This document shows, one piece after another, positions 23,235 through 34,521 of a stretch of 64,000 nucleotides of DNA; the stretch's first letter is position 1, and every line of letters begins with the position of its first letter. The DNA comes from Campanula takesimana (lineage: Eukaryota; Streptophyta; Magnoliopsida; Asterales; Campanulaceae): assembly GCA_026119855.1 (NCBI GenBank), contig JAOWBW010000163.1, positions 868,001 through 932,000 of the forward strand, read 5' to 3'. Both the position numbers and the translations under genes were made by a program. The notes below the pieces were generated by a model. That model had not been told where the DNA came from. It searched no databases and saw only the letters and a list, made by a program, of their open reading frames with translations.

Positions 23235-23953
23235 GAGTAAGTCTCTTGTAAAACGCGTTTTACACTAGGCTTAGTGTAAAACGTGTTTTATTAATAACGG
23301 CAAGTAGGGTTTAAGAGACGCGGTGGCATAAGTGTAAATATTTGAAACTTATGAAATCTCAGGAGGCATATTTTAAAACTGCAGGAGGCATATTATGAAA
23401 CTGAAGGAGGCATATTTTTGAAACTCCACATCAGGCACTTTGTAAAACCATAACAGACATTTTTTTCAAAGAGGCACTTCTAAAATTTTAAAACTGGAGG
23501 AGGCATATTTTTATACTGCATGAGGCACATTTTTAAACTAGAGCAAGCATTTTTTTCTTTAAAAAAGACAATGTTAAAAGTTCAAAAAAATCTCAGGAGA
23601 CATGTTTTGAAACTGGAGGATGCATGTTTTGAAACTGCAGGAGGCACATTTTTTAACTAGAGCAAACACTTATTTTTTCTCAAAAAAGACACTGTTAAAA
23701 GTTCAAAAAAAGTGTCTCCTCTAGAGTTAAAACATGCCTGCTCTAAAAAAGTGTCTCCTCTAGAGTTAAAATATGTCTGCTGTGAAATATTGAAAAATGC
23801 CTCCTCTTGTTTTAAAATGTGCCTGCTGAGATTTTCATGAGTTCCACTTATTTACAAAATTGCCACCGTGTCTTTTAATCCCTCTTAAGCCGTTATTTGA
23901 AAAACACGTTTTACACATAGTTAGTGTAAAACACGTTTTTACAAGATTTTGTG
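23235..23953 (+). mobile_element. Foldback element, copy 1 of a 9-bp-TSD family
   Basis: The exact 9-bp repeat TTTACATAT flanks it (23226-23234, 23954-23962). The left end GAGTAAGTCTCTTG and the right end AAGATTTTGTG sit next to hairpins of the form GTAAAACGCGTTTTAC. The interior carries tandem, variable copies of GGAGGCATATTTTGAAACTG, partly in inverted orientation. A 9-bp TSD suggests a Mutator-type transposase acting in trans. No protein is encoded. Confidence 0.75.
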
Positions 23954-24138
23954 TTTACATATTTGTCACTCCTTTTTTAAAGAAAAAACATTCAATTGTT
24001 ACTTTCCTTTACATTAAGATAAAATAAAATAAATATAGGTGTGTGTGGTTCGCAACTTTCTCCATATCAAAATAACAATGCCTTATTTCTTTTTAAATAT
24101 CCTAAAAACATTATATCTTTATATACGTTTATTTTTTA

Positions 24139-24376
24139 GTAGGTTTTGGGAGAAAATAGTTTCTTTATAAGTTTAAAAAAAGTTTACTTTTTAATATATT
24201 TTCACCAGTGAGTTTTGGCCTTAAACAATAAGTTTAAGGCTTAAAAGACCTAGAAATAAAATAACTAGTTTAAACCTTAAAACAGTGAGTTTAGGCCTTA
24301 AAACACCTAGTCCGCATATTTAGGAATACAATTTTTTTTATAACTTATGGAGGAACTAGTTTTCCTCAAAATTTCC
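24139..24376. mobile_element. Small inverted-repeat element related to 32224-32405
   Basis: Ends GGTTTTGGGAGAAAATAG and CTAGTTTTCCTCAAAATT are imperfect inverted repeats matching the element at 32224-32405. The interior has repeated TTAAGGCCTTAAA-like motifs. A TSD could not be fixed next to the long T-run. Confidence 0.45.
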
Positions 24377-24445
24377 TTTTTTTTTTTTTTTTTTTCATTT
24401 TAGGCATATAAAAGCTTACATAATTATCTTTTAGTGTACACTCTC

Positions 24446-25043
24446 TAGGATGACCAAACACGGTTCCGGTTCCATAAAAGCTTGAACCGTAACCGAACTG
24501 TTTCTCTTCCGGTTACGGTTACGGTTAGGAACCGCCGGTTCACGGTTTCCTTTTAAAAAAAAAAAAATTAACAGAAAAACAATTATAAAAATATTTTATT
24601 GCCGATTTTTTTTTACAAAAAAGGTATAGAAAAAATGTTTAAAAAACTAAAGAGATCCGTTCCTCTTTTCTTTTATATACTCAACAAATTTTTATAATTT
24701 TAATTCACTGAATTTGGCTAAAAAACCAGTCAAAACTCAACTTTTCTTGTCAATGTTCTGTTAGTAACGGTTAATTCTGATGAAACCGTTAGAAATCTAA
24801 CGATTTTGATGGTTTTTTACGGTTTTCTAACGGTTTTGATAACGATTCCGGTTCCGGTTCGTTCATGGCGGTTCGGAACCGCCGGCTCACGGTTTTCAGA
24901 GGGGAAGAACCGGAACCGGACCGTGTTACAAACAGTTCCGGTTCACACGGTTCCGATTTTCGTCAAGGTTCAAGGCGGTTCTGGGCTTTTCGGTTACGGT
25001 TCCGGTCCGGTTTGGCGGTTCCGGTTCGGTTTGGCCATCCCTA
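24446..25043. mobile_element. hAT-like non-autonomous element of CGGTTCCGGTT repeats
   Basis: Ends TAGGATGACCAAAC and GTTTGGCCATCCCTA are inverted repeats, flanked by the exact 8-bp TSD ACACTCTC (24438-24445, 25044-25051). The interior is built of CGGTTCCGGTT and GGAACCG motifs in both orientations. It has the same type of end as the element at 9055-9545. Confidence 0.85.
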
Positions 25044-25145
25044 ACACTCTCATCCATAGTGAGTCACGCTTGTAGGCCTAAAATTTTCACTTTTTACTAT
25101 TTTGAATACTCCCCCATAATTATTTCACTTTATACATATTTTTTT

Positions 25146-25508
25146 GGGTTAATTGCAATTTCGGGCCTGAAAGTGAAGGGGGGTCTTCTAAAAGGGGCCC
25201 CATATATTTTTTTTAGCCAAATCAGGGCTCAATATCTAAAAAAATTGCCATTTTAGGGCTTTTTGACGGAAATCGTTAGAAATTTTGTTAAGTGTCCATG
25301 TGCCGAACACGTGATCAACGAAATAGTTAGTTTGAAATTGATCACGTGCTCGGCACATGGACACTTAACCAGATTTCTAACGATTTCCGTCAAAAAGCCC
25401 TTAAATGTCGAAAATTTTAGATATTTAGCCCTGATTTGGCCAAAAAAAATATGAGGCCCCTTTTAAAAGACCCCTCCTTGACTTCAGGCCCGAAATTTCA
25501 ATTAACCC
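25146..25508. mobile_element. Foldback Mutator-type MITE
   Basis: The whole 363 bp can fold back on itself. The arms begin GGGTTAATTGCAATTTCGGG and pair down to a loop of about 24 bases near 25320-25345. The flanks are TATTTTTTT on both sides (25137-25145, 25509-25517), a 9-bp TSD, though low in complexity. It is non-coding. Transcription across it would give a long hairpin RNA. Confidence 0.75.
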
Positions 25509-25749
25509 TATTTTTTTCAAGAAGGAAAACAAATTATGTACTAGAATATGTTAAGTATTTGAACTACTATACGTTAACAAAAGGTTAATGTTAACTTGGT
25601 TCCCTAGACTAATTGGTATTTTCCATAATTAGTCCTTTGAGAAATATATTGCATGTCACTGAAATAAAGTTAGTAATTTTCATCCATTGTATTCTCACGT
25701 GATATGCAGCACAAGCTATTTTTCAATATATATACATACATATAAATAT

Positions 25750-26231
25750 GAGTTGGTCTCCAGTAAAACGCGTCTTTCCTAGTGGTTAGGAAAAACGTGT
25801 TTTTCAAAACTTTTTGGCTATCACTTTCAAATATTCTGGCTATCAATCTCATATCCAGAAGGCTTTATATTGATATACAGAAGGTTTATATTGATATCCA
25901 TGACCCTTCTGGCTATCACTTTCAAAGGTTCTGGCTATCAATCTCATATCCAGAAGGCTTTATATTGATATCCAGAACCGTTGAGAAGTTCTGATTATTA
26001 CAAAAATGACCCTTCTGGCTATCACTTTCAAAAGTTCTGGCTATCAATCTCATATCCAGAAGGTTTTATATTGATATCCAGAACCATTGAGAAGTTCCGA
26101 TTATTTAAAAAAATGTCACCGCGCGTTTTTTAAAGAAGCTCCACATATTTACAAAAAACACCACCGCGTTTTTTTTTAAAACACTTTTTTTCTGGGAGGT
26201 AGAAAAAACACGTTTTTCTCAAGATTTTGTG
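25750..26231 (+). mobile_element. Foldback element, copy 2 of the 9-bp-TSD family
   Basis: Exact TSD TATAAATAT (25741-25749, 26232-26240). It starts GAGTTGGTCTCC and ends AAGATTTTGTG, with hairpins TAAAACGCGTCTTTCCTA and TAGGAAAAACGTG next to the left end. The interior is a tandem array of a unit containing TTCTGGCTATCACTTTCAAA and ATATCCAGAAGG. Confidence 0.8.
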
Positions 26232-27922
26232 TATAAATATATGTTTGTATAATTTTATAAATTTTTTTTGTCTGGGTATTATAACAATCACATGCCCTTT
26301 GCTCATCGATAATGAATTTTTTTATATAATTCTTGAGAAATTGAGCAGTATGGATTGCATCATGCGAATAGATAACAAATGGAGACTAACAACCATTATT
26401 AAAGGACCATTTCGTGAAGAAAAAAAATGAGATCCCGTGCATCACATGCCTTCAATTTCTTTTTTGAAGTACTTCTCTTCTCTCTCTCTCTCTCTCTCTC
26501 TTCTCTACTTCTCCTCCTTCGTGAACTCTCTCTTTTTTTTTTTTTATCTCTTCCGCTTCTCAAAACCTTCATCTTCTCCTCTCATGTCCGCCTCTTGTCC
26601 TCCTTTTTTCCACCTGTTCCTCTTCTCCTCTCTACTTACTGGCTGGTAAATTGGTGGTGTTGATGGTGGTGGAAGGGGTAGGTCTTGAATGGGATGGAGA
26701 AGAGGAGGGGTTGTGGGAAAACATTACGGGAAGAAAGCAAGTTGGTTGGTGGTTGAAAATGGTTGAGTCGGAAGGATGATAGACGTGTCTAGTACTGAGT
26801 GTAAGAATTGTTTGGTTAACTTAGATCATGCACAATACAATTGTAACGAAAAATTCCTTCATCATGTGAATAAAATTCCGTTTACAAGAGCTTATATTAT
26901 GTAGTAGTGACTCAAATTTGGTCCACCAATATATTTTCTAAATAATAATTTGATCTTATAAAATTAATAATATAAATTATTAATATATTATTATTTGTTA
27001 CGCTATTAATAAAATAATTATTTATCTACTTTTTTGTTTCACTTAATTGCACAATTTTGAAAAACAATGCATTATTTGTTCTGCTAATTATAGAGAGAGA
27101 AAGTATAGAAGAAAAGATGTATAACATAGGCAACATTGAGCTCTATTGATAGGAAGAAAGAATATGAACATTTTCGATATTTTCACACAAACAGGTCGTT
27201 TGACGCAAGTGAAAATTTAAATACGTGAAATATTAAAACTGGGTCAAATATATGCAATATACAATTTAGAATTATTAGAATAGTAAAAGATTGAAAATTA
27301 TGTCAAATATATACAATATAGGCTTTGTCTATAGAGAAAAAGAAATTATAATATTTTAATCCAAATAATATTATTTTTAGTATGAAAAGATTACAAAATA
27401 CACCTATATCTCGAACTAATTTTTTAGTTCACAAATAAAATATATTTTGAACATTTTAGGAAAGGGGACTTACCAATGGGACACCCAAAAAAAAATATGT
27501 GTAAAGTGTTTTGAGACGGATGTAGTACTTTTTTAAAATACTACTAAATCTTCAAACTCCCTTCAAAACATTTGAATTGAAAAGTGATGTAAGTGTTGTG
27601 AGTATATTTCTACTCTCTCATTTGCAATGAGATTAAGAAATGGTGGAAGTGATGTAAGTGTTGTGAGTATGAAAAGTGATGTAAGAGTGAGAATGTGGGG
27701 TAGGGAATAGTAAGTTGATTGGTGTTGTAAGTATAAAAGTAAAGTAAGAGAGTGAAATGGTATTTAGATGCCAAAAAGCTCTCCTTCTATATGTATATAT
27801 ATGAATCCTTCACAAGTTACAATCGGTTATATTCACAACAATTATCTAGTATAAATCTCTACCTTATTTTCGCTTTCCTCCGCTTTCTTTTCTCACCACA
27901 CCGCACCCTACCTTACGTTAAA
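26232..27922. other. Intergenic DNA, pyrimidine-rich block and Stowaway debris
   Basis: A CT-rich block with a (CT)n run lies at about 26470-26640. Its reading frames are simple-sequence artefacts, although the block resembles a gene leader. Around 27480-27760 are pieces with AAAGTGATGTAAGTGTTGTG and GAGACGGATGTAGTAC, like the interior and one end of Stowaway elements. No intact element or gene was seen. Confidence 0.4.
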
Positions 27923-28520
27923 CACAAACTCTTGAGAAAAACGCGTTTTTCCTAACTCACAGGAAAAACGTGTTTTTAAAAAAACGCGGTGGCATTTTTG
28001 TAAATATGTAAAACTTTTTTAAAAAACGTGCGGTGGCATTTTTGTAAATAATCGAAACTTCTCAACGGTTTGGATATCAATATAAAACCTTTTGGATATA
28101 AGATTGATAGCCAGAACCTTTGAAATTAATAGTCAGAAAGGACATTTTTGTAAATAATCGGAACTTCCAACGGTTCTGGATATCAATATAAAGCCTTCTG
28201 GATATGAGATTGATACCCAAAACATTTGAAAGTAATACCAGAAGGGTCCTGTTTATAAATATAAAGCCTTCTGGATATCAATATAAAAACCTTCTGGATA
28301 TGTGATGATAGCCAAAACCTTTGAAAGTGATAGCCAGAAGGTTTTTTCTGATTTTTTTTTAAAGTAACAGAAGTGTTAGTAGATAGCCAGTGACAATGTT
28401 TAGGATGACCAGTTGCTGTGTTACGAAGGTCCAGTAAGTGTGTTGAGGACCGCCAGATGATTTTGAAAAACACGTTTTTCCTAACCACTGGGAAAAACAC
28501 GTTTTACAGGAAACCAACTC
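27923..28520 (-). mobile_element. Foldback element, copy 3 of the 9-bp-TSD family
   Basis: Exact TSD TACGTTAAA (27914-27922, 28521-28529). It is the reverse orientation of copies 1 and 2: it begins CACAAACTCTTGAG and ends GGAAACCAACTC. Subterminal hairpins GAAAAACGCGTTTTTCCTA and AGGAAAAACGTG are present. The interior repeats the TTCTGGATAT and TGATAGCCAGAA units of copy 2. Confidence 0.8.
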
Positions 28521-29255
28521 TACGTTAAAATTTTATATAAAAATATTTTTTTCTTTAATTTTTTTTTTTCCAATTTTGTAAACTATAAAATGATATAATG
28601 TGACGGATGAAGTAAATGTGTGTATAATTTGATGATTTGTGTTTCCTTATGGAACTTTTAACTTTTATACTCACCGGTGAAGCTAAGTAGAAGAGAAGGG
28701 GGTCACCCGACTCTTTTGATTTTTGGAAAATGTTATTTTAGTACTTTTAATTTTTTTAAAATAAATACTAAAATAATATTTTTTTTTTCTATTTAATCTG
28801 ATGAAGGACGAGTATTTGACTGGGTCAAATATATTAATTATATTGATATTTTATCCATATTTAGGATTTGGTTAGTATTTTATTTGTTATTTTCGTCATT
28901 ATTTTTGATAGGTCAAAGAGGGTTTTAGAGTAGGATTAGGAGTGATTTTGCTATTTTTTAGTCCTATTAGATTACCATATAGGTTAGGGTTAATTCTAAA
29001 AGGTTTTAGATTGTTTTTCAATTTTTATGGGCAGTATAAAATAGGCCTAAAAGTGTATTCCGAAAATTAGACTTTTATTCAATAAAATTTGAGAGTTTTA
29101 TCTTATTCTCTGGTGGATTCCAGATTTTATCTTTTCTAGAGTTTATTGCTGGTAAACTCTTGTGTTTAGCGCTTGCTATTCACGAATATCGCTTCCGTTC
29201 TGCGTCAGTTGGCATCAGAGCAAGCCTTATCCTGTCTTTTCGTCACTGGGTCATT

Positions 29256-29791
29256 ATGGTGGATCAAAGAGCGACAAATGCAGATATCGATGGCATAACC
29301 ACAGCTATTGATGCCTTGACAACGCAGATTGCAGCGTTGGTGGCTGCTAAACAAGGTCAAAACGCTAATGCTAATCAGAACCGTGGTGGTATGAGAGACA
29401 GGATGATTGAACCGGTTCGACGCCCTCGAAGGGCAGAAAATCGAGCAGCTCCTCACGGGGAAAGTCTCCACCACGTCGAGCCGATTAAAGGGAAAGATTC
29501 AGATTCAAACGGAGAAGATTTAGTTGCAGTCAAATCCGCGAATTGGTATATACAAATAATGATTGAAGGTTTCAAAGGAGAAAAGGTTAATAATAATTTT
29601 TTCCCGTGGGTGGAGAGATTGCTCCAGAACCGAAATCAGATGAGCCACTTTTTGAAGTGGTGGTGGAAAAAGAATCTGTGAACGAGTCCTTAGACGCGAG
29701 GTCAGAGGAAGTACGGGATTCACGTCCTCAAAGCCCAGCACAATTTCACCAGAACCCAACCCAGGACTCGCCCGGACCAGCTCAGGTGTGA
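29256..29791 (+). pseudogene. Gag-like frame of unit A, frameshifted
   Basis: The frame starts with ATG about 50 bp after the LTR and a primer-binding-type sequence (TTGGCATCAGAGC, 29209-29221). The N-terminus is an Ala/Leu/Ile-rich helix (DIDGITTAIDALTTQIAALV), then a basic Arg-rich stretch (RRPRRAENRA), then an acidic and polar tail. Homology to unit B ends in a frame change near 29600; the reading continues in another frame to 29791. No zinc knuckle or known gag domain was recognised, so gag is inferred from position. Confidence 0.55.
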
Positions 29792-31258
29792 CCGCACCAA
29801 TACAAAGACCCGCCCGGACCTGGAAGGATTCGGTCGGATCCAGTCAAACACTCGGCCGAACTTACTGCTGTTTTGACAGAAAATTTTAAAGCCTGCAATA
29901 AAAGATTGTCATATTTCCTACCTTGTGCAGAAGTGGCAGATTTATTGCGGCTCGGGAAAGAACATGTTTATTCCACATATCTCTTCAAGTGGAATGGAAG
30001 ACTTCAAGTTTCAAGCACGAACTCGAGGACGAGTTCTTTTGAAGTGGTGGTGAATGATGCAGGACGGGTATTTGATTGGGTCAAATATATTAATTATATT
30101 GATATTTTATCCATATTTAGGATTTGGTTAGTATTTTATTTGTTATTTTCGTCATTATTTTTTATAGGTCATTTAAAGAGGGTTTAAAGTAGGATTAGAA
30201 GTGATTTTGCTAATTTTTTTAGTCCTATTAGGTTACCATATAGGTTAGGGTTAATTCTAAAAGGTTTTAGATTGTATTTCAAGTTTTATGGGCAGTATAA
30301 AATAGGCCTAAAAGTGTATTCCGAAAATTAGACTTTTATTCAATAAAATTTGAGAGTTTTCTCTTATTCTCTGGTAAATTTCAGGTTTTATCTTTTCTAG
30401 GGTTTATTGCTGGTAAACTCTTGTGTTTAGCGCTTGCTATTCACGAATACCGTTTCCGTTCTGCGTCAGTAACGGAAGCAATATTCGTGAATAGCAAGCG
30501 CTAAACACAAGAGTTTACTATCAATAAACCTTAGAAAAGATAAAACCTGGAATCCACCAAAGAATAAGAGAAAACTCTCAAATTTTATTGAATAAAAGTC
30601 TAATTTTTGGATTACAACTTCAGGCCTATTTTATAGTGCCCATAAAACTTGAAAAAGACTCCTAAACCTTCTAGGAATAACCCTAACATATATGGTAATA
30701 TAATAGGACTTAAAAATAGCAATATCACTCATAATCCTACTCTAAAACCCTCTTTAAATGACCTATTAAAAATAATGATGAACATACTAAATAAAATAGA
30801 AACTAATGTAAACTAAATCCTAAAATACTAATTAAAATACAAATATAATTAATATGTTTGACGTTGTCAAACATTCGTGCTACATCATACACCTCCTCTT
30901 CAAAAGAACTCGTCCCCGAGTTCATCTCCGAGGTTTGAAAATTTCCGTCCCACTTAAAAAGATACTTTGAATAAGTCAGCATCTTCTGGATCGATCGTAG
31001 AAAATCATTCACGTTCAGGTGTGCGGCCGAGTTATGGACTTCATTTGGGCGAACCTTAGCGATGCTCGGGCTAATACTCTTCAGGCCTCGGCCGTGCGTA
31101 GTCAGGAAAATTAAAGCCTCAAATTCGGCCGAACTAAGAAGTAGGTTTTGGCGATCTATTGTTTTGCACGGGCGTGCGCCTTTTAACGCTCGGCTGTGCT
31201 GAGGGTCTGGACTGCTGTCTTTTGCTATCACATCCTCAGCGAACAAATTTTCCAAGCA

Positions 31259-31747
31259 TCAATCCTCACATACTTCCTTCATCACTTCAACAACAAAATT
31301 CTCTTGTACCTCAAAATTAATATTTGTCTCCTCCGAAGCCTGAATAACATTAATTGGCTCTAATTTTGTTTCTTTTGGAGAAATATCTCCACCTTCAGAA
31401 AAGAAATTATTACTAACCTCTACTTCTTTGAAACCTTCAACCATTACTTGTAGATCCCGATTCGCGGATTTGACTGCAACTAAATCTTCTCCGTTTGAAT
31501 CTGAATCTTTTCCTTTAATCGGCTCGACGCGGTGGAGGCTTTCCCCGTGAGGACCTGCTCGATTTTCTGCCCTTCTAGGGCGTCGAATCGGTTCAATCAT
31601 CATGTCTCTCTTACCACCACGATTTTGATTAGTATTAGCGTTTTGACCTTGTTGAGCAGCCACCAACGCTGCAATCTGCGTTGTCAAGGCAGCAATAGCT
31701 GTGGTTATGCCATCAATATCTGCCTTTATCGCTCTTTGATCCCCCAT
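31259..31747 (-). CDS. Gag-like frame of unit B
   Basis: A 162-residue frame is closely related to unit A over its first 120 residues: the same helix (DIDGITTAIAALTTQIAALV), RRPRRAENRA and KGKDSDSNGEDLVAVKSAN. It stays open further, ending in a Glu/Asn-rich tail and TGA. A second frame (31255-30803) follows almost at once and runs into the LTR, so the original protein may have been longer. The function is unknown; a structural role in a non-autonomous element is inferred. Confidence 0.5.
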   Translation of the reverse strand: MGDQRAIKADIDGITTAIAALTTQIAALVAAQQGQNANTNQNRGGKRDMMIEPIRRPRRAENRAGPHGESLHRVEPIKGKDSDSNGEDLVAVKSANRDLQVMVEGFKEVEVSNNFFSEGGDISPKETKLEPINVIQASEETNINFEVQENFVVEVMKEVCED

Positions 31748-32223
31748 AATGACTCAGTGACGAAAAGACAGGATAAGGCTTGCTCTGATGCCAACTGACG
31801 CAGAACGGAAGCGCTATTCGTGAATAGCAAGCGCTAAACACAATAGTTTACCAGCAATAAACCCTAGAAAAGATAAAACCTGGAATTCACTAGAGAATAA
31901 GAAAAAACTCTCAAATTTTATTGAATAAAAATCTAATTTTCGGAATACACTTTTAGGCCTATTTTATACTGCCCATAAAACTTGAAAAACAATCTAAAGC
32001 CTTTTAGAATTAACCCTAACCTATATGGTAACCTAATAGAGGACTAAAAAATAGCAAAATCACTCCTAATCCTACTCTAAAACCCTCTTTGACCTATCAA
32101 AAATAATGACAAAAATAACAAATAAAATACTAACCAAATCCTAAATATGGATAAAATATCAATATAATTAATATATTTGACCTAGTCAAATACCCGTCCT
32201 GCATCATAATCCCTAATTATTTT

Positions 32224-32405
32224 GAATTGGTTTTGGGGGAAACTAGTTCCTCCATAAGTTATAAAAAATCCTGTTTTTTTAACCTTTTTAAAACCCTAAA
32301 AGGCCTAAACCCTAGACCTTAAACCCTAAACCCTAAACTTTAACCCCTATAAAAACAGGACTTTTTATAACTCATGGAAAAACTAGTTTCCCCCAAAAAT
32401 TTCTC
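32224..32405. mobile_element. Small Mutator-type MITE with telomere-like core
   Basis: Inverted ends GGTTTTGGGGGAAACTAGTT and AACTAGTTTCCCCCAAAAAT; the 9-bp repeat AATTATTTT flanks it (32215-32223, 32406-32414). The core has several CCCTAAA units (about 32290-32345), the plant telomere motif, but too few to be an interstitial telomere. It lies 12 bp from the inverted LTR pair. Confidence 0.7.
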
Positions 32406-32607
32406 AATTATTTTTGATAAAAAATTTACTATTATATAATTTACCATCCTTCTATATTATATTTCTGAATATTGTCATATTTTTTTTCACAAGCAATCTT
32501 GACCTTCTTAACCATTTTTTTTTTAAACTTCGCCATTGTATATACTTGAGTCAAGTTCAACTGAATTACAAACCTTGATTGCTATTCGGCTCAATCATTT
32601 ATTGTCA

Positions 32608-32742
32608 AAATATGTGTAAGACGGTCTCACTTATGAGACAAACTTTGTCGACACAGTAAATAGTTTGCTCAAGTAGGTGGGGGCAAACTCATTTTCTCTT
32701 TCATCAAAACCCGTCTTATATGAGACGCTCTCACACAAAAGA
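32608..32742. repeat. Inverted-repeat element with AGACGGTCTCAC ends
   Basis: The left part, TGTGTAAGACGGTCTCACTT, and the right part, TATGAGACGCTCTCACACAA, are imperfect inverted repeats, each able to form its own small hairpin. The 135-bp unit is non-coding and no TSD was fixed. Confidence 0.45.
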
Positions 32743-33137
32743 CTCCCACTTATATATTTCGAATTATGTGAAATATTCCAATTGAAGTCGGTCGAAAGAC
32801 TGTAGGCCTGAGTTATGAATTTCGATTGCTATTTGGCTCGATTAATAATTTTAAACTTAGTTTAAATATTCTATTTGTAGTTGACAAAACTCCATCCTCA
32901 ATATATAAATATAATCAATGTTTCAAAAAAAAAAAATATAAATAATCAAAAACACAAATTAAAAGGATTCCTAGGAGAGGACTGCCCACAGAAATAAAAA
33001 CTAGTACTCTAAAACCAACCGTCTTTTTTGGACTTGTTCATTAAATTTGAGTTTTTTGTCACATTTATTTTCAAACCCCCTCAATTTCCATACTTGTCAG
33101 ACATGCATGCACACAAACAAAAACAACTAACAAACGT

Positions 33138-33144
33138 TATAAAT
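33138..33144 (+). promoter_or_regulatory. TATA box upstream of the transit-like exon
   Basis: TATAAAT lies about 200 bp before the ATG at 33346, followed by pyrimidine-rich leader sequence. It is a plausible core promoter for a transcript starting near 33170. There is no direct evidence of use. Confidence 0.35.
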
Positions 33145-33345
33145 CTCTCCATGGCAATGAACTTTAATTTATACTAGGTAACATCGATAGCTAGGAGGAT
33201 TCACCCAAGTCATCTCTCTTGTTAACATCGCTTCCTTCTTCAATCCGTCACTAGAAAAATCATCAAACCATTTTCTTTTTTTATCAATCAATCTTTCTTT
33301 CTTGGGCAAGGAAATTCATTTGAGATCTTAATTCGGTCTGTAAAA

Positions 33346-33559
33346 ATGAATTTCCTATGTGTTGGAGGAGGCCCAAGGCCAATCTCGATCCCTATCCCAA
33401 TGCCATCTCACTCTCGAATCCCTTCGGTTCGATCATATATGAAACCCATTCGTGCATCCGGGAATGGGAATGTGAGTGCAACTCTCGTGCAAACATCGAC
33501 TACTGGTTCTACTCTTTCGACTAATGGTTCAACTCTTTCTCCATGCAATCAAATTCCAG
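33346..33559 (+). CDS. Transit-like exon upstream of the dehydrogenase, in frame with it
   Basis: The ATG opens 71 codons rich in Ser, Thr, Pro and Arg with almost no acidic residues (IPIPMPSHSRIPSVRSYM within the first 35), the make-up of a plastid transit peptide. It ends at a good donor, CCAG|GTATGG. Joining to the acceptor TTTTATTGCAG at 35630-35640 keeps the frame and enters the dehydrogenase at EIIEGDVYKYY. That acceptor lies inside the ordinary first exon, eight codons after its usual start. It may be an alternative first exon giving a plastid form, or the first exon of another gene broken by the Helitron-type insertion ending near 35145. The protein part was not recognised. Confidence 0.45.
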
Positions 33560-33577
33560 GTATGGAAATTGGACAAT

Positions 33578-33579
<2 letters not shown>

Positions 33580-33621
<42 letters not shown>
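33580..33621. repeat. (TA)n microsatellite
   Basis: About 42 bp of TA repeats, 20 bp after the donor site of the upstream exon. Confidence 0.9.
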
Positions 33622-33624
<3 letters not shown>

Positions 33625-34521
33625 TTATTTTATTTTTTGCCCGCATATCTTAGCATTTCATATATTTGCATTTCATTTTGTGTGAAATAAATGGATGTGG
33701 TTGTGAAAACATGCATTACATAGATTTTATCAAACGACGAAATTTGAGACCATTCTACAACACCTAGATTGTATCGAAAATACCCATGTTATTATTTTCT
33801 TAATCTTTTATGTACTGTATTTAATTATTCTCCTAATTGATTCTCATGATCATGGTTGTTACTTGTTTCCTTATCAATTGCGGGAGGTGAATGAAATATA
33901 TAACCCAGGTTTTTGTACATAGTGTTTTTCTGCGCACTATTTCGACCATACGAATAAAAAGCTGCTTTCTTACTGTTAATTTTTGAATTTTGAAAGAGAC
34001 GAATGGTTTTACAAAACTGCCTTTATATCCGAGCTGCATATATTTTGAAACCATGGTCTCATTATTCTTTTTCCATATAAAATCTTTCTGGTTTTGAGAA
34101 CAATTGCCTTCTTCATTCTCCCACCTGCCTCCTCTACAAATTGGGCCCAACACCGGTGCCATCTCTTTTTTATTTTGGAGTCGAAAAAGCGTCGGTCAGG
34201 CTGCTGCCGTCCTCCTCCACCATACTTCTTTGGTTAAGATTCATCTACACCATCATTTTTTTTAGTGTGCAGAGAGTGTTGTGTTGATTCTTATGTGTGC
34301 AAATTAGAATTTGGGAATGCTAGCGCTGCTTTTTGGTGGTTGTTTTAGTGTTCGTGGTTGTAGTTTTATAGTTTGTGTTGGTGATTTAGTGGTGATGACA
34401 GTGTAATGACGCAATGTGTGGTGGTAGCAGCGGAGGTTGTATTTTAGGGTTGTTAACACATTATGTAGTGGTATTTGAGTATTTTGGAAAGTATTTAAAA
34501 AAAACAATTATAGTAATATTA

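Larger units (their letters stand above)
28799..32206. mobile_element. Inverted pair of small LTR units inside a single TSD
   Basis: Four related LTR copies are present. On the plus strand, unit A is LTR 28799-29207, interior, LTR 30055-30468. On the minus strand, unit B has LTRs 31796-32206 and about 30469-30887. The 5-bp sequence TAATC lies immediately outside both outer LTRs (28794-28798, 32207-32211). No TSD is visible at the central junction, where unit B has lost the last few bases of its LTR. The outer LTRs are about 95 percent alike by eye, while the inner unit-B LTR is clearly more diverged. Each interior holds one gag-like frame and no pol. Confidence 0.85.

Noticed and set aside
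24806..25075. Reading frame of 89 codons
   Set aside because: It is translated CGGTTCCGGTT repeat inside a hAT-like element with an exact TSD.
26427..26663. Leu/Ser-rich frames that look like a signal peptide or membrane protein
   Set aside because: They arise from a CT-rich simple sequence; two frames give similar Leu/Ser/Phe strings and no domain follows.
32283..32345. Interstitial telomere
   Set aside because: There are only a few CCCTAAA units, imperfect and confined to a small inverted-repeat element.
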